Source of the DNA: Zhongshania sp.
GTDB lineage: Bacteria; Pseudomonadota; Gammaproteobacteria; Pseudomonadales; Spongiibacteraceae
Assembly (NCBI RefSeq): GCF_029212375.1
Contig: NZ_JARGNU010000002.1
Span: 286,260-350,259 of the forward strand
DNA length: 64,000 nt
Direction: 5' to 3'
Under the pieces are notes generated by a model. The model was not told the DNA's origin and searched no databases. It worked only from the letters and a program-made list of their open reading frames with translations. This document shows positions 34,730 to 44,143 of the stretch, one piece after another. The stretch's first letter is position 1. Each line of letters starts with the position of its first letter. The position numbers were made by a program, and so were the translations under genes.

Positions 34730-35470
34730 TTAAAAAGAGTCCCCACTGCGCACATCCAGTCGGTTTATCGTCACGTCTTGGGGCAGTTCAATAATATGTT
34801 CGATCATCGCGGCCACTCGACTGGTAGGCATGGGTGAGCCGCCAGCGCGAAGGCTGCCCGACTCTTCTGCCAGTTTAAAAAATGTTGCTGCCATTTCTGG
34901 TGGCCAAGCTTCGCCAAAGGCGGTGTCGGCCATATAACCGGCGCGCAGTGAGGTGAGCTGAATATTGAAATCTTTGTACAGCTCCCCGCGCAGCCCGTTA
35001 AAGGTCGTCTCTACGGCGGCCTTGGTGGCAGCGTAAACCGACAGCAGCGGAAAGGGTTTGTCCACGGATTCGGTAGAGATAAAAATAGCGCGCCCGCCGC
35101 GCAGTAGCGCCAAACTGTATTGCAGGCAGAGTAGTGCCGAGGTGACGTTTACCGAAATATTCTGTTCTAGGTTGGCTATTTTCATTTGCGCAAAGGGCAT
35201 GGGCACGGTTTGGGCGGCATTCAAAATTAGTGCATCGAGCTTTGTTGTGATGGCTTTGACCTGTTCAAATGCGCCAGCAATTGAGGCGGTGTCGGCAAAA
35301 TCAGCTCTTAGCCAATGCAGCTGCTTGGGGTAGGTGGCGAGTAATTCACCCAGCTCGCCCTCACTGCGTGAGAGCACAATGACTTGAGTGCCTTTTTCGA
35401 GAAGGCGCCGAGTCGTACATAGGCCCAAGCCCTTGCTGCCGCCGGTAATCAGAATTGTTTTATTGTTCAT
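34730..35470 (-). CDS. Short-chain dehydrogenase/reductase (SDR)
   Basis: 246 residues with the classical SDR elements: cofactor motif TGGSKGLG, NAA-type motif LILNAAQ, Ser in ISTES and the catalytic YAATK. It oxidises or reduces a hydroxyl/keto group with NAD(P). It lies 14 bp downstream of the aldehyde dehydrogenase gene and in the same left-going run as a P450. That order suggests it oxidises the alcohol made by the P450 or acts on a later hydroxy intermediate. Substrate unknown. Confidence 0.88.
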   Translation of the reverse strand: MNNKTILITGGSKGLGLCTTRRLLEKGTQVIVLSRSEGELGELLATYPKQLHWLRADFADTASIAGAFEQVKAITTKLDALILNAAQTVPMPFAQMKIANLEQNISVNVTSALLCLQYSLALLRGGRAIFISTESVDKPFPLLSVYAATKAAVETTFNGLRGELYKDFNIQLTSLRAGYMADTAFGEAWPPEMAATFFKLAEESGSLRAGGSPMPTSRVAAMIEHIIELPQDVTINRLDVRSGDSF

Positions 35471-35484
35471 TGGAGTGTTCCTAC

Positions 35485-36960
35485 TTAGCCAGCGTGAAAG
35501 GAAATAACCTTGGTTTCGGTGAAATCCAACAGGCCTTGGCGACCGTACTCGCGGCCAAAGCCAGAGCGTTTGTAGCCGCCAAAGGGCGCGCTGGATAACA
35601 CAGTGCCAGCACCGCCGTTAATTGCCACACCGCCGGTTCTCATTTCTAAGGCCATTTCATAGGCGCGACCTGCATCGGCAGAAAAAATGCCGCCAGCCAA
35701 GCCAAAATCAGAATGGTTGGCCATCGCAATGGCCTCTTGGTCGTTGTCAAAACCAATCACCACGCTCACTGGCCCGAATATTTCTTGTTGGGCAATTACT
35801 GCGCTGTTGTCCACGCCATCGAATAGGGTGGGTAGATAGTAAAAGCCTTTTTCAATATCAGGCCTGCGTCCGCCAAACACGAGATTGGCGCCGCTATCTA
35901 AGGCTTGGCCAACATAGCGTTCCACTCTATCACGGGCGTTAGCGCGGATTAGTGGCCCCATACTGACGGATGGATCTATTGGGTTGCCCACTTTTACATG
36001 GCTTAGCATTACCTGCATGGCATCAATCAATGGCTTGCGAATACCTTGGTGGGCTAATACGCGGGTTGTTAAAGCGCAGCCTTGGCCAGCATGAATAGTA
36101 AAGTTGCTAACTGCTGCCATTGCGGCCTTTTGGATGTCGGCGTCTTCGCGAACAATCAGCGCCGACTTGCCGCCGAGCTCCATATGGGTCTTTTTAAGGG
36201 TGGGGGCAGATTGAGCAATGATCGCGGCTCCAACCTTGTCGGAGCCCGTAAAGGTGATCATATCAACGCGCTTGTCGGTGCTAAGGAGGGTGCCGGTATC
36301 TATGTCGCCATTAACGATGTTAAGTACGCCCTTGGGTAATCCTGCTGCTAACGCTGCCTCACCAAAAATAAATGCTTGGAAGGGCGTGAGCGGCGAGGGC
36401 TTCAAGACCACGGTATTACCCATCGTCAAAGCGTGATAGACCTTAACCACGTTAAGAAAGAAGGGGAAATTATAGGCGGTAATGGCCGACACCACGCCAA
36501 TGGGTTCGTAGATCACTTCCGCTGTTCCCAGCGTTTTTCGGCCATCCATTCCAGGGGTGATCTCAGGTCTAATCATTTCAGATTGGATTTGAAGAGCGTC
36601 TGCCATGAGTTGGCGAGCGTGCTTCATGGGTAGCTCAAATTGCAGAAAATCGGCTAGCTGCTGTGAGCAACCCGCTTCCGTGCGGATAAGCTCAACGAGC
36701 TCTGCTTTGCGGGTATATAAATAGTCGTGCATTTTTTGCATGCAGGCCACTCGCTCATTCATCGACATTTGCGGCCACGGGCCATTGTCAAAGGCTTCGC
36801 GCGCAGCGCCTATGGCTTGTTCGGTTTGCGACGCCGAGGCAACGGGAGTCATACCGATGAGGCTTTCGTCGGCGGGATTAATGACCTCCTGTGCGGGCGC
36901 TTCACCCGGACACCATTGGTTGTCGATAAAAAGCATTTTATTGGTCGTTAAGGCATTCAT
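35485..36960 (-). CDS. Aldehyde dehydrogenase (NAD(P)+)
   Basis: 491 residues, typical length for the ALDH superfamily. Catalytic Cys295 lies in HAGQGCALTTR, the general base Glu261 in MELGGKSALIV, and Asn164 in AYNFPF. The C-terminal PFGGYKRSGFGRE motif is conserved. It oxidises an aldehyde to an acid, which the synthetase at 40056 could then activate. It lies between the P450 gene (51 bp upstream) and the SDR, all on one strand, fitting a P450 - dehydrogenase - ALDH terminal oxidation route. Confidence 0.93.
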   Translation of the reverse strand: MNALTTNKMLFIDNQWCPGEAPAQEVINPADESLIGMTPVASASQTEQAIGAAREAFDNGPWPQMSMNERVACMQKMHDYLYTRKAELVELIRTEAGCSQQLADFLQFELPMKHARQLMADALQIQSEMIRPEITPGMDGRKTLGTAEVIYEPIGVVSAITAYNFPFFLNVVKVYHALTMGNTVVLKPSPLTPFQAFIFGEAALAAGLPKGVLNIVNGDIDTGTLLSTDKRVDMITFTGSDKVGAAIIAQSAPTLKKTHMELGGKSALIVREDADIQKAAMAAVSNFTIHAGQGCALTTRVLAHQGIRKPLIDAMQVMLSHVKVGNPIDPSVSMGPLIRANARDRVERYVGQALDSGANLVFGGRRPDIEKGFYYLPTLFDGVDNSAVIAQQEIFGPVSVVIGFDNDQEAIAMANHSDFGLAGGIFSADAGRAYEMALEMRTGGVAINGGAGTVLSSAPFGGYKRSGFGREYGRQGLLDFTETKVISFHAG

Positions 36961-37011
36961 AATGTTTTATCCGATTTTAGCATTTTGATTATTCGTTCTT
37001 TGTTTTAAGGT

Positions 37012-38247
37012 TTAGCTATCCCACTCTAGTTCTAAATGGGCAACGCCGAAAACCGCACCGCCATGAGTAATAACCGATGAATCTGGTTTTATTCGCAGAT
37101 TAGGTAGCTGTACGAGGATTTTTTCGAGGGCAACATTCAGTTCGCGACGACCAATATGGCTACCTAGACAAAAATGCGGGCCAAATGAGAAGGCGAGATG
37201 GCGATGGCGACGTTCAAAATCAACTTCCATCGGATTTTCATACTCTAATGGATCGATCGATGTGCTGGCCTGAACCAGCGTTATCCAGTCGCCAGCTTTC
37301 ATCGTAACGCCGTGGAAATCGATGTCTGTCGTCACTTGCCTTGCCGTCATTACCGAGGAAAAACGGCGTAAATACTCTTCAACCGCTGCGGGTATTTTTT
37401 TGGGATTTTCTATAAGATATTTTCGATGCTCGGGGTGGCTGGCCAGGTGGTGAAACTGGAAGCCCAAAGACGATGCCACCGTGTCTAAGCCACCAACAAA
37501 CATGAGATAACAAATTCCCATGCATTCATCGTCGTTAAGTCTACGGCCATCAACCTCGGTTTTACAGATATAGCTTATAAAGTCATCCTGAGGATTGCGT
37601 CGCTTTTCGGCAATACGGTCCTTTAGGTAAATATGGATTTCATTGGCAGCCTGAGCTTTAACCTCTAAGCTTTCGCCGTGGAGTAGGCGCTGCCCCCAAT
37701 CAATAAATATATCCAGCTCCTCAATCGGCAGACCGAGTAGCTGCATGATAATGGCTATAGGGAAGGGGCGTGCAAATTCTGTAATAAATTCGCAGTGGCC
37801 GCGATCTTTAAAACCATCAATTAAGTCCTGAGCTCTTTTTTGGATGCGTTCATCCATTTTTTTGACCGCGACGGGTGAAAACAGCGGGTTTAGAAAATTA
37901 CGGTAAAAACCATGGTCGGGGGGATCAATTTCAAGCGGTGTCATCAACCAGCTTTCACCAATCAATGCGGAAAAGCCAGCGCAGTTTTTGCTTGAAAATG
38001 TAGCCTGATCCGCCAGTATCTCTCTCATATAACTGGCTCTAGGCACATCCCAGGTGCCAAGCCCGTTATGACGTATATTTAATGGGTTCCAGAATATGGG
38101 CGGGCCGTCATGCAGTGGCGCTAGCGCTAAATAGGGGTCAATCTTCAATGCTGGGTCATTGTTATAGTCGACGGCTTTTACCAAGTTAGAAGGAATATGG
38201 CTAGGAAGAGTGTCTGTGATGGCGCTATCAATTACTGTCATGTGCAT
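37012..38247 (-). CDS. Cytochrome P450
   Basis: 411 residues (two possible ATGs, 38247 and 38241). Heme ligand Cys360 lies in FSFGPHFCLGSH, the I-helix motif is GGLDT and ExxR is EEYLRR. It differs clearly from the P450 at 22505, so the two probably act at different positions or on different substrates. It is the first gene of the left-going P450-ALDH-SDR run and is divergent from a TetR gene. Ferredoxin and reductase partners are not in the window. Confidence 0.93.
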   Translation of the reverse strand: MHMTVIDSAITDTLPSHIPSNLVKAVDYNNDPALKIDPYLALAPLHDGPPIFWNPLNIRHNGLGTWDVPRASYMREILADQATFSSKNCAGFSALIGESWLMTPLEIDPPDHGFYRNFLNPLFSPVAVKKMDERIQKRAQDLIDGFKDRGHCEFITEFARPFPIAIIMQLLGLPIEELDIFIDWGQRLLHGESLEVKAQAANEIHIYLKDRIAEKRRNPQDDFISYICKTEVDGRRLNDDECMGICYLMFVGGLDTVASSLGFQFHHLASHPEHRKYLIENPKKIPAAVEEYLRRFSSVMTARQVTTDIDFHGVTMKAGDWITLVQASTSIDPLEYENPMEVDFERRHRHLAFSFGPHFCLGSHIGRRELNVALEKILVQLPNLRIKPDSSVITHGGAVFGVAHLELEWDS

Positions 38248-38537
38248 GAAATCTTATTGTCGAGTGATGCAATAACAATAGGTTAATTGGAAGCCTGTCT
38301 CCACTAATTGAATGTCGCTTTTTGTGGATTTTTATTTCTTTATAAAGTGTTGATAAATATAGATATTATTTGTTTGGCTAAAGGGCTTTCGCATTTGGCG
38401 TAAATAGGTTGCCCTGCTGATTAATAGGGGGATAAAGTGATAAGCGTTGACGATGTCTAGGTATAGAGCTTTTGTCTCTATCCACTATTACGATTACATA
38501 AAATATTAAGTTATGACAATAAAAATGGGATATCACG
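38248..38537. promoter_or_regulatory. Divergent promoter region between P450 and TetR genes
   Basis: A 290-bp AT-rich region without a gene. The only dyad I could pick out is AATATAGATATT (38356-38367; arms AATAT/ATATT). TetR regulators commonly repress the divergently transcribed neighbour, so an operator here is expected. I cannot assign exact -10/-35 boxes with confidence. Confidence 0.35.
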
Positions 38538-39215
38538 ATGACCTCAGATCTGTCACTAGTCAGTCCGCCTCAGCCTAAAAAGCAGCCGCAACAGAAGCGT
38601 TCGCATATGATGGTAAATGTGATTATTGAGTCCTGTAAAAAAATTCTCCAAGAGCATGGCGAAGAAGCATTCAATGTTGTTGTTCTTGAGAAGGTGTCAG
38701 GTGTCGGTAAGGGTTCTATATATCAATATTTTCCCAATTTAGACGCCGTAGTGGCAGCCCTATTCGAAAGAGAATTCGTTGAGTTTGTTGCTCGCGGAAA
38801 AGTCACAGCAAGACTGATTGGTAAAGACGGATTAGACGCGTTAATTCATTTTATTATTGACGATGCTGTGGCATGGCACAAATCCATGCATGATCTGCAT
38901 TCTACTTTTTACGAGCAATACAAATTATTTTTCGACGTGGGTAAGCGCTTTGTTGAGCTTTCTGACAGCGAGGAATTTTGCCGCAATTATTTAGGGCCAA
39001 CCATAGCCGCTGAGTTTCCGGGGCATTCGATAAAGTTGATTAGCGAAACCGCCAATCTCGCACTAAATCAATTGAATAGCCTATTTTTTGCGGCGCTGCG
39101 TTATTACCCAGAAAAACTCGCTGACCAAGAATTTCATCAGTTGCTGTATGTGACTATGCAAAACTTTATTCGCGCTTCACTCAATGTCGATGCGACATCA
39201 GCCTTGGAGTGTTGA
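38538..39215 (+). CDS. TetR/AcrR-family transcriptional regulator
   Basis: 225 residues. After a basic N-terminal tail (QPKKQPQQKRS) comes the TetR helix-turn-helix with KGSIYQYFPNLDAVVAALFE, then an all-helical ligand-binding domain. It is the first gene of a right-going operon and divergent from the P450 gene. It is paralogous to the TetR at 48622: the tail, the YQYFPN segment and VVAAL are shared. It probably represses one or both divergent units in response to a pathway intermediate. Confidence 0.92.
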   Translation: MTSDLSLVSPPQPKKQPQQKRSHMMVNVIIESCKKILQEHGEEAFNVVVLEKVSGVGKGSIYQYFPNLDAVVAALFEREFVEFVARGKVTARLIGKDGLDALIHFIIDDAVAWHKSMHDLHSTFYEQYKLFFDVGKRFVELSDSEEFCRNYLGPTIAAEFPGHSIKLISETANLALNQLNSLFFAALRYYPEKLADQEFHQLLYVTMQNFIRASLNVDATSALEC

Positions 39216-39219
39216 GGCT

Positions 39220-40041
39220 ATGCAGGGCGTTGCGGCGTACAAGGGTATAAATATTGCCACTGAGTCATTTGGCAACCTCAGTCACCCACCGGTCATTTTG
39301 CTGCATGGCGGCGGGCAAACTCGCTACTCTTGGGGCGCTGCTGCGCAAACCCTTGCCGGTAAGGGGTTTTACGCGCAGGTGGCCGATTTACGTGGGCATG
39401 GCGACAGCGACTGGAGTGCAGACGGAGATTATGCATTAGTGCATTTTGCTCAAGATGTAGATGCACTAGTTAGGCGTATGCCCGCAAAGCCGGTGCTGGT
39501 CGGCGCCTCGCTTGGTGGGCTCGCGTCATTGGTGGCTACTAGCCGATTTTGCTCTGACTTGGTTCGGGCGTTGGTATTGGTTGATGTTGTACCCAAGGTA
39601 AATTCAGAAGGCGTAGACCAAATTACCGGATTTATGAAAGCTGCACCCGACGGCTTCGCGTCGTTAAAAGAAGCGTCTGATTTAATCGCCGAATACATAC
39701 CACACCGTAAACGCCAGACTAATTATGACGGTTTGAAAAAGAACCTACGTCTTGCTGAAAACGGCCGGTATTTTTGGCACTGGGACCCCAAATTGCTCAC
39801 AGTTGGCGAGCCCAAACATGTCCTTGAAGAGTTAGAGCGGGATGCCCGCAGCATCGTTATTCCAACACTCTTAGTTCGCGGCGGACGCAGCAATATTGTT
39901 GACGACGACGGCGTCGATCATTTTCGCAAGCTAATACCCCATGCTGAGCATATAAGCATCGACAAATCTGGGCATATGGTTGCAGGGGATGACAATACCC
40001 AATTTAACACGGCCATCTTAGATTTTTTAAACCGTATTTAA
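39220..40041 (+). CDS. Alpha/beta hydrolase
   Basis: 273 residues from ATG 39220, which has TTGAGG upstream and starts 5 bp after the TetR stop codon begins to be cleared; an in-frame ATG at 39184 would overlap the TetR gene by 32 bp. HGGGQTRYSWG gives the oxyanion region, GASLGG the nucleophile elbow and DKSGHMVAGDD the catalytic His. No signal peptide. It precedes the acyl-CoA synthetase by 14 bp. Likely an esterase, lactonase or C-C hydrolase generating the acid that the synthetase activates. Confidence 0.87.
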   Translation: MQGVAAYKGINIATESFGNLSHPPVILLHGGGQTRYSWGAAAQTLAGKGFYAQVADLRGHGDSDWSADGDYALVHFAQDVDALVRRMPAKPVLVGASLGGLASLVATSRFCSDLVRALVLVDVVPKVNSEGVDQITGFMKAAPDGFASLKEASDLIAEYIPHRKRQTNYDGLKKNLRLAENGRYFWHWDPKLLTVGEPKHVLEELERDARSIVIPTLLVRGGRSNIVDDDGVDHFRKLIPHAEHISIDKSGHMVAGDDNTQFNTAILDFLNRI

Positions 40042-40055
40042 GAAAGGAAAAGACT

Positions 40056-41675
40056 ATGTCAAAGGGCTGGGGCTCGGCGCCAAACCATACTGTAAATAGC
40101 GTGCTAGCAGACGCGGTGGCGAAGTATGCCGAGCAAATATTTGTCGATTTTAGCGGCGACCTATATACCTATCGGCAGGTAGATGAGCTGAGTAATACTC
40201 TTGCGGCAGGTTTACTGGATATGGGCGTTAAGGCGGGGGAGACCGTGGTTTCGGTGCTTGATAATAGCATTGATGCCCTAGTGCTGTGGTTTGCTATTAA
40301 TAAAATCGGCGCCGTGAGCGTACCCACTAACACCGCATACAAAGGCGAGTTTCTGCGCCACCAGATTTGCGACGCGGGCGCGGCGATCGTGATTGCCGAG
40401 GCCGACTATATTGAGCGCGTGCAGCAAGTGGCGTCGGAATTGCCCAAGGTTAAACACCTTGTTTGTCGCGGCGAACTTCCCTTGCAAGCAGCGAGTACTA
40501 TTCCGGTATCTGGTCTTTCCAAGCTGCAAGCCGTCGATGCCAGCAAGCTACAAATTGCCGATGTTAAGGGCGGCGATTTGAGTATGCTTATTTATACCTC
40601 GGGCACCACTGGGCCGTCGAAGGGTTGCATGATTAGTCATAACTACGCCTGTAACTTGGCGCGCCAAGCACTGTACTGCTGGGAGCCGACCGCGAAAGAT
40701 ACGGTCTGGACAGCACTGCCGTTATTCCACATGAATGCCCTGAGCAGCATTATGATGATGGCAATGATTGGCGCGAGAGTGGTGGTGTATCCGCGCTTTT
40801 CTTTGTCGGGCTTTTGGCCGGATATCGAACGATCCGGCGCCACCATGGCGAGCTTGCTGGGTTCTATGGCACCGCTTATTGGCACTGCGCCGGACAGCGA
40901 TGCCAGCAAGCGCTGCTTCGGCCAGTTGCGAACGGTGCAAACTGCGCCGTTTCCTGAAGAGCTTAAACAAATTTGGCGTACCCGCTTTGGTTCAAAAGTG
41001 CTTGGTTCGGTAGGCTATGGCTTTACCGAGGCGGCGATGGTGGTCTACGGCAAGCTTAGCGACGAGAATGCGCCAGCCAATACCTCTGGCCGCGTTCAAG
41101 ACGATTTTGAGGTCATGATCGTCGATGATTACGACTGCGAATTGCCCCGTGGCCAAGCTGGCGAAGTGGTGGTGCGGCCACTGCAACCCCATGTCTGTTT
41201 TGAAGGCTATTGGAATCGCCCAGCAGACACCTTAAAAATCATGCGCAATATGTGGTTGCATACCGGCGACATTGGCAAGCTCGACGAACAAGGTTACTTC
41301 TATTTTCTGGATCGTAAAAAAGATTATTTACGCCGCCGCGGAGAAAATATTTCTAGCTTTGAAATGGAAAAGACCTTTGCTTCTCATCCAGCAATAAGCG
41401 ATGTCGCAGTACACGCCGTGTTATCAGAGATGGGTGAAGACGACGTAAAAGTGACCGCCGTTTTAAAACAAGGCGAAACCCTGACTGAGCGAGAACTCTG
41501 TGAATGGTGCCTAGACAAGGTGCCTTTCTTTGCCGTACCCCGCTATATCGAATTTAGAACGGATTTACCCCGCAATCCCACTGGCAAAATAATGAAGTTT
41601 CAACTGCGTGACGACGGCTGTACCGCCAGCACCTGGGACCGAGAAAAAAGTGATTTTGAAATGCAGCGCCGCTAA
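40056..41675 (+). CDS. AMP-forming acyl-CoA synthetase
   Basis: 539 residues. The adenylate-forming motifs are complete: IYTSGTTGPSKGC, YGFTEAAM, HTGDIG and the C-terminal RNPTGKIMK with the catalytic lysine. In the FadD-like/CaiC-like group it would activate a carboxylic acid with ATP and CoA. AAAGGAAAAG precedes the ATG. It lies in an operon with an alpha/beta hydrolase upstream and two SDR genes downstream. It is more canonical than the synthetase at 1134 and probably acts on a different acid. Confidence 0.93.
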   Translation: MSKGWGSAPNHTVNSVLADAVAKYAEQIFVDFSGDLYTYRQVDELSNTLAAGLLDMGVKAGETVVSVLDNSIDALVLWFAINKIGAVSVPTNTAYKGEFLRHQICDAGAAIVIAEADYIERVQQVASELPKVKHLVCRGELPLQAASTIPVSGLSKLQAVDASKLQIADVKGGDLSMLIYTSGTTGPSKGCMISHNYACNLARQALYCWEPTAKDTVWTALPLFHMNALSSIMMMAMIGARVVVYPRFSLSGFWPDIERSGATMASLLGSMAPLIGTAPDSDASKRCFGQLRTVQTAPFPEELKQIWRTRFGSKVLGSVGYGFTEAAMVVYGKLSDENAPANTSGRVQDDFEVMIVDDYDCELPRGQAGEVVVRPLQPHVCFEGYWNRPADTLKIMRNMWLHTGDIGKLDEQGYFYFLDRKKDYLRRRGENISSFEMEKTFASHPAISDVAVHAVLSEMGEDDVKVTAVLKQGETLTERELCEWCLDKVPFFAVPRYIEFRTDLPRNPTGKIMKFQLRDDGCTASTWDREKSDFEMQRR

Positions 41676-41714
41676 AGAGCCAATCAATCTACGCGCTTAA
41701 TAGAGACCAATGTT

Positions 41715-42413
41715 ATGACAGTGAATAAAACCATCATCATTACCGGCGGCTTTGGTTCCCTTGGCCGCGCCGCCGCGCAGGCAGCGCTAGAGCAGGGCTA
41801 CGGCATTGTGTTAGTAGACAGAGCCGAGCAACTGCTTGGCGCCGATTTCAGCGACTCGCCCCAAGTACTGATTTGTGGGGGTGTGGATATTTGTGATTTT
41901 GCCCAAGCGCAAAGTGTGGTCGCCAAAGCGCAGGCCCAGTTTGGCGAAGTATCGGCCCTGCTGAATATTGCTGGCGGTTTTCACTGGGCCAACTTTGACA
42001 GCGACGAGCTAGATACCTGGGATCGCCTGTATCAAATGAATGTTAAGACTGCCGTTACCGCAAGCAAGGCGGTGTTACCGGTGTTTTTACAGCAGCAGCG
42101 GGGCAGCATTGTGTGCGTGAGCGCCGGAGCCGCCGTAAAAGGCGAGGCTGGAATAGCCGCCTATGCTGCATCAAAAGCTGGTGTGTCGCGGTTTGTCGAG
42201 TCGCTGGCCTCAGAGCTAAAAGACAAGGGCGTTCGCGTTAATGCCGTGGCGCCCAGCATTATAGATACCCAGCCCAACCGCGAGGCGATGCCAGATGAAG
42301 ACTTTTCACGCTGGGTTAGCCCAGCAGCACTAGCCAAGGTCATGCTGTTTTTAGCCTCAGATGAGGCCAGCGCGGTAAGCGGCTCGATTTTGCCGGTAAC
42401 TGGGCGAGTCTAA
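41715..42413 (+). CDS. Short-chain dehydrogenase/reductase
   Basis: 232 residues with TGGFGSLGRA cofactor motif, NIAGG, and catalytic YAASKAG. Short for an SDR but complete. It sits 39 bp after the acyl-CoA synthetase gene and before another SDR gene on the same strand. It probably oxidises or reduces a hydroxyl or keto group of the substrate or its CoA ester. A substrate cannot be assigned. Confidence 0.88.
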   Translation: MTVNKTIIITGGFGSLGRAAAQAALEQGYGIVLVDRAEQLLGADFSDSPQVLICGGVDICDFAQAQSVVAKAQAQFGEVSALLNIAGGFHWANFDSDELDTWDRLYQMNVKTAVTASKAVLPVFLQQQRGSIVCVSAGAAVKGEAGIAAYAASKAGVSRFVESLASELKDKGVRVNAVAPSIIDTQPNREAMPDEDFSRWVSPAALAKVMLFLASDEASAVSGSILPVTGRV

Positions 42414-42465
42414 TAACAAATCAGTGATTCGAAACGTGATTAATTTAAATATGAACAGGTGAGTT

Positions 42466-43287
42466 ATGAATAACAATTTTATTAATTTTGAAAACAAGTC
42501 GGTATTAGTCGTGGGCGGCGCCAGCGGCATGGGCCGAGCCTGCTCACTGTTGGTTAACAGCCTCGGCGGCGAACCCAGCGTGCTGGATGTGGCGCCGGTT
42601 GATTACCCTGTTAAGAACTACGTAAAGGTCGATTTGCGCAACCAAGCTAGCGTAGAAGAAGCGCTGGCACAGCTAGATGAACGCTTTGATGTAGTGCTGT
42701 CCTGCGCGGGTGTTGCCGATGGCACTGGTGGCATTATGCAGATCAACTTTATTAGTCAGCGCTATATTATTGAAACCCTGCTGGCGTCGGGAAAGCTTGC
42801 AGATAGTGCGTCGGTAGTGATGATCTCCTCTATTGCCGGCTTGCCTTGGCAGCAGAATTTGACCCAGCTTAAAGATTTTCTGGCAACTAGCACTTGGGAC
42901 GAGGCCGACGCTTGGCTAAAAGCCAATGAAGGCAATGACACCTATACCTTCAGCAAACAGGCCGCCAATGCCTATGTCGCGTCCTCGGCACTGCGGCTGT
43001 TAAGCAAGGGCGTTAGAATTAATAGCATCTTACCCGGCCCCACCGACACGCCCTTGGCGCGAGCAAACGCAGATGTGTGGCTCGGCTTTGGCCATGGCTA
43101 CCGCGAAGCGGCGGGTATCGAATTTTTACTACCAGAACAAATGGCCAATGCCATGATATTTCTGGCCTCGCCAGTGGCAAGCGGCGTGACGGGTGTGTTA
43201 CTGCCAGTAGATGCTGGGCATATGTCCTCGGCCATTACCGACAGCTACCCGGAGCCAGCAATAAAAATGATGCTCGGGCTTTCTTAA
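42466..43287 (+). CDS. Short-chain dehydrogenase, 3-alpha-hydroxysteroid dehydrogenase-like
   Basis: 273 residues with cofactor motif VGGASGMGRA, the serine segment MISSIAGLPW and catalytic YTFSK. A long insertion between the Ser and Tyr motifs and the short DLR-type central region resemble the Comamonas 3-alpha-HSD/carbonyl reductase subgroup of SDRs. That would suit a cyclic alcohol or ketone such as a steroid, but this is a by-eye resemblance. AGGTGA precedes the ATG. It is the last gene of the right-going TetR operon and is followed by repeats. Confidence 0.85.
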   Translation: MNNNFINFENKSVLVVGGASGMGRACSLLVNSLGGEPSVLDVAPVDYPVKNYVKVDLRNQASVEEALAQLDERFDVVLSCAGVADGTGGIMQINFISQRYIIETLLASGKLADSASVVMISSIAGLPWQQNLTQLKDFLATSTWDEADAWLKANEGNDTYTFSKQAANAYVASSALRLLSKGVRINSILPGPTDTPLARANADVWLGFGHGYREAAGIEFLLPEQMANAMIFLASPVASGVTGVLLPVDAGHMSSAITDSYPEPAIKMMLGLS

Positions 43288-43304
43288 TACAGAATATTAG
43301 CGCT

Positions 43305-43640
43305 TAGCCCACCAGATGCCGGATCAAGTCCGGCATGACGGCTACTTCCCAGCTGCCAAGCGCAACTGGCCGTCATTCCAAACGCCCACGTCGTCATTCT
43401 GAGCGTCACACGTCGTCATTCTGAACCCCGCACCTCGTCATTCTGAACTTGATTCAGAATCCATATTCCACCGAAATAGTTCGCGCCCACCCAATCATGT
43501 TCAGCATCAAGACCGACTGACGGCCCGCCACGCTATAGTCCGTGGCACCTCGTCACTCTGAACCCCACACCTCGTCATTCCGAACGCCCACCTTGTCATT
43601 CTGAACTTGATTTAGAATCCATATATAGAAACAAATTGGC
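43305..43640. repeat. REP-like element array
   Basis: The TCAAG-loop hairpin with ATGCCGGA/TCCGGCAT arms lies at 43316-43336, 29 nt after the SDR stop, and may serve as its 3' hairpin. Several CGTCATTCTGAA-type monomers follow, with two CTTGA-loop hairpins. It is the same family as at 32977-34030 but irregular and more diverged. The stretch 43640-43786 holds no gene that I can recognise. Confidence 0.8.
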
Positions 43641-43786
43641 TCACGATGCCGCAGATAGATACTTGCTAAGTTCTATAGCGGGTGCTGCGGACGAAGGCAT
43701 AGAAGGGGGAATATGGAAATTTGAGGAAAATAAATCGGGTCGCAGGTGACCTTCATGGAGAGCTGCTTGAATTACATACAAGGTTC

Positions 43787-43884
43787 AGCACGTAATACTT
43801 GTAACAAGGCGGTGTTGTCGCCTTTGGCTGGGGCCGCCATTCGGTTGGCGCTCCATGCAAGCCCCAAACCGCGGAGTACGTGCT
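43787..43884. repeat. Imperfect long palindrome next to yoeB, possibly attC-like
   Basis: AGCACGTA (43787-43794) and TACGTGCT (43877-43884) bound a 98-bp imperfect inverted structure with inner arms such as GGGGC/GCCCC. It ends 4 nt from the yoeB stop codon. Size, imperfect symmetry and a TAACAAGGCGG motif recall integron cassette recombination sites, and toxin-antitoxin cassettes are common in chromosomal integrons. A matching GTTRRRY core was not found and no integrase is present, so a transcription terminator is an alternative. Confidence 0.35.
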
Positions 43885-43888
43885 TAGC

Positions 43889-44143
43889 TCAGTAGTGATA
43901 CCGTAGTTGCGCAATAAGAATGGAGTCTTGAAGAATTTTATAAACAATTCGATGCTCGTCGTTAATTCGCCGAGACCAATACCCAGAAAGGGCGTGCTTC
44001 AAAGGTTCAGGTTTGCCAATCCCCTCAAATGCTTCTCTCTGAATATCCCTGATAAGTAGATTAATACGTTTGAGCATCTGCTTATCAGTCTTTTGCCAGT
44101 ATAGGTAATCTTCCCATGCCTTCTCTGCAAAAATTAATTTCAC
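43889..44143 (-). CDS. yoeB: Toxin YoeB (Txe/YoeB family mRNA interferase)
   Basis: 84 residues, the same length as E. coli YoeB and collinear with it. The catalytic residues known for YoeB are all in place: Glu46 (GKPEPLK), Arg65 (EHRIVY), His83 and Tyr84 at the C-terminus (RYHY). The protein cuts mRNA at the ribosomal A site. Its ATG overlaps the antitoxin gene by 4 bp, and the antitoxin is first in the operon. It is complete and probably active. Confidence 0.95.
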   Translation of the reverse strand: MKLIFAEKAWEDYLYWQKTDKQMLKRINLLIRDIQREAFEGIGKPEPLKHALSGYWSRRINDEHRIVYKILQDSILIAQLRYHY

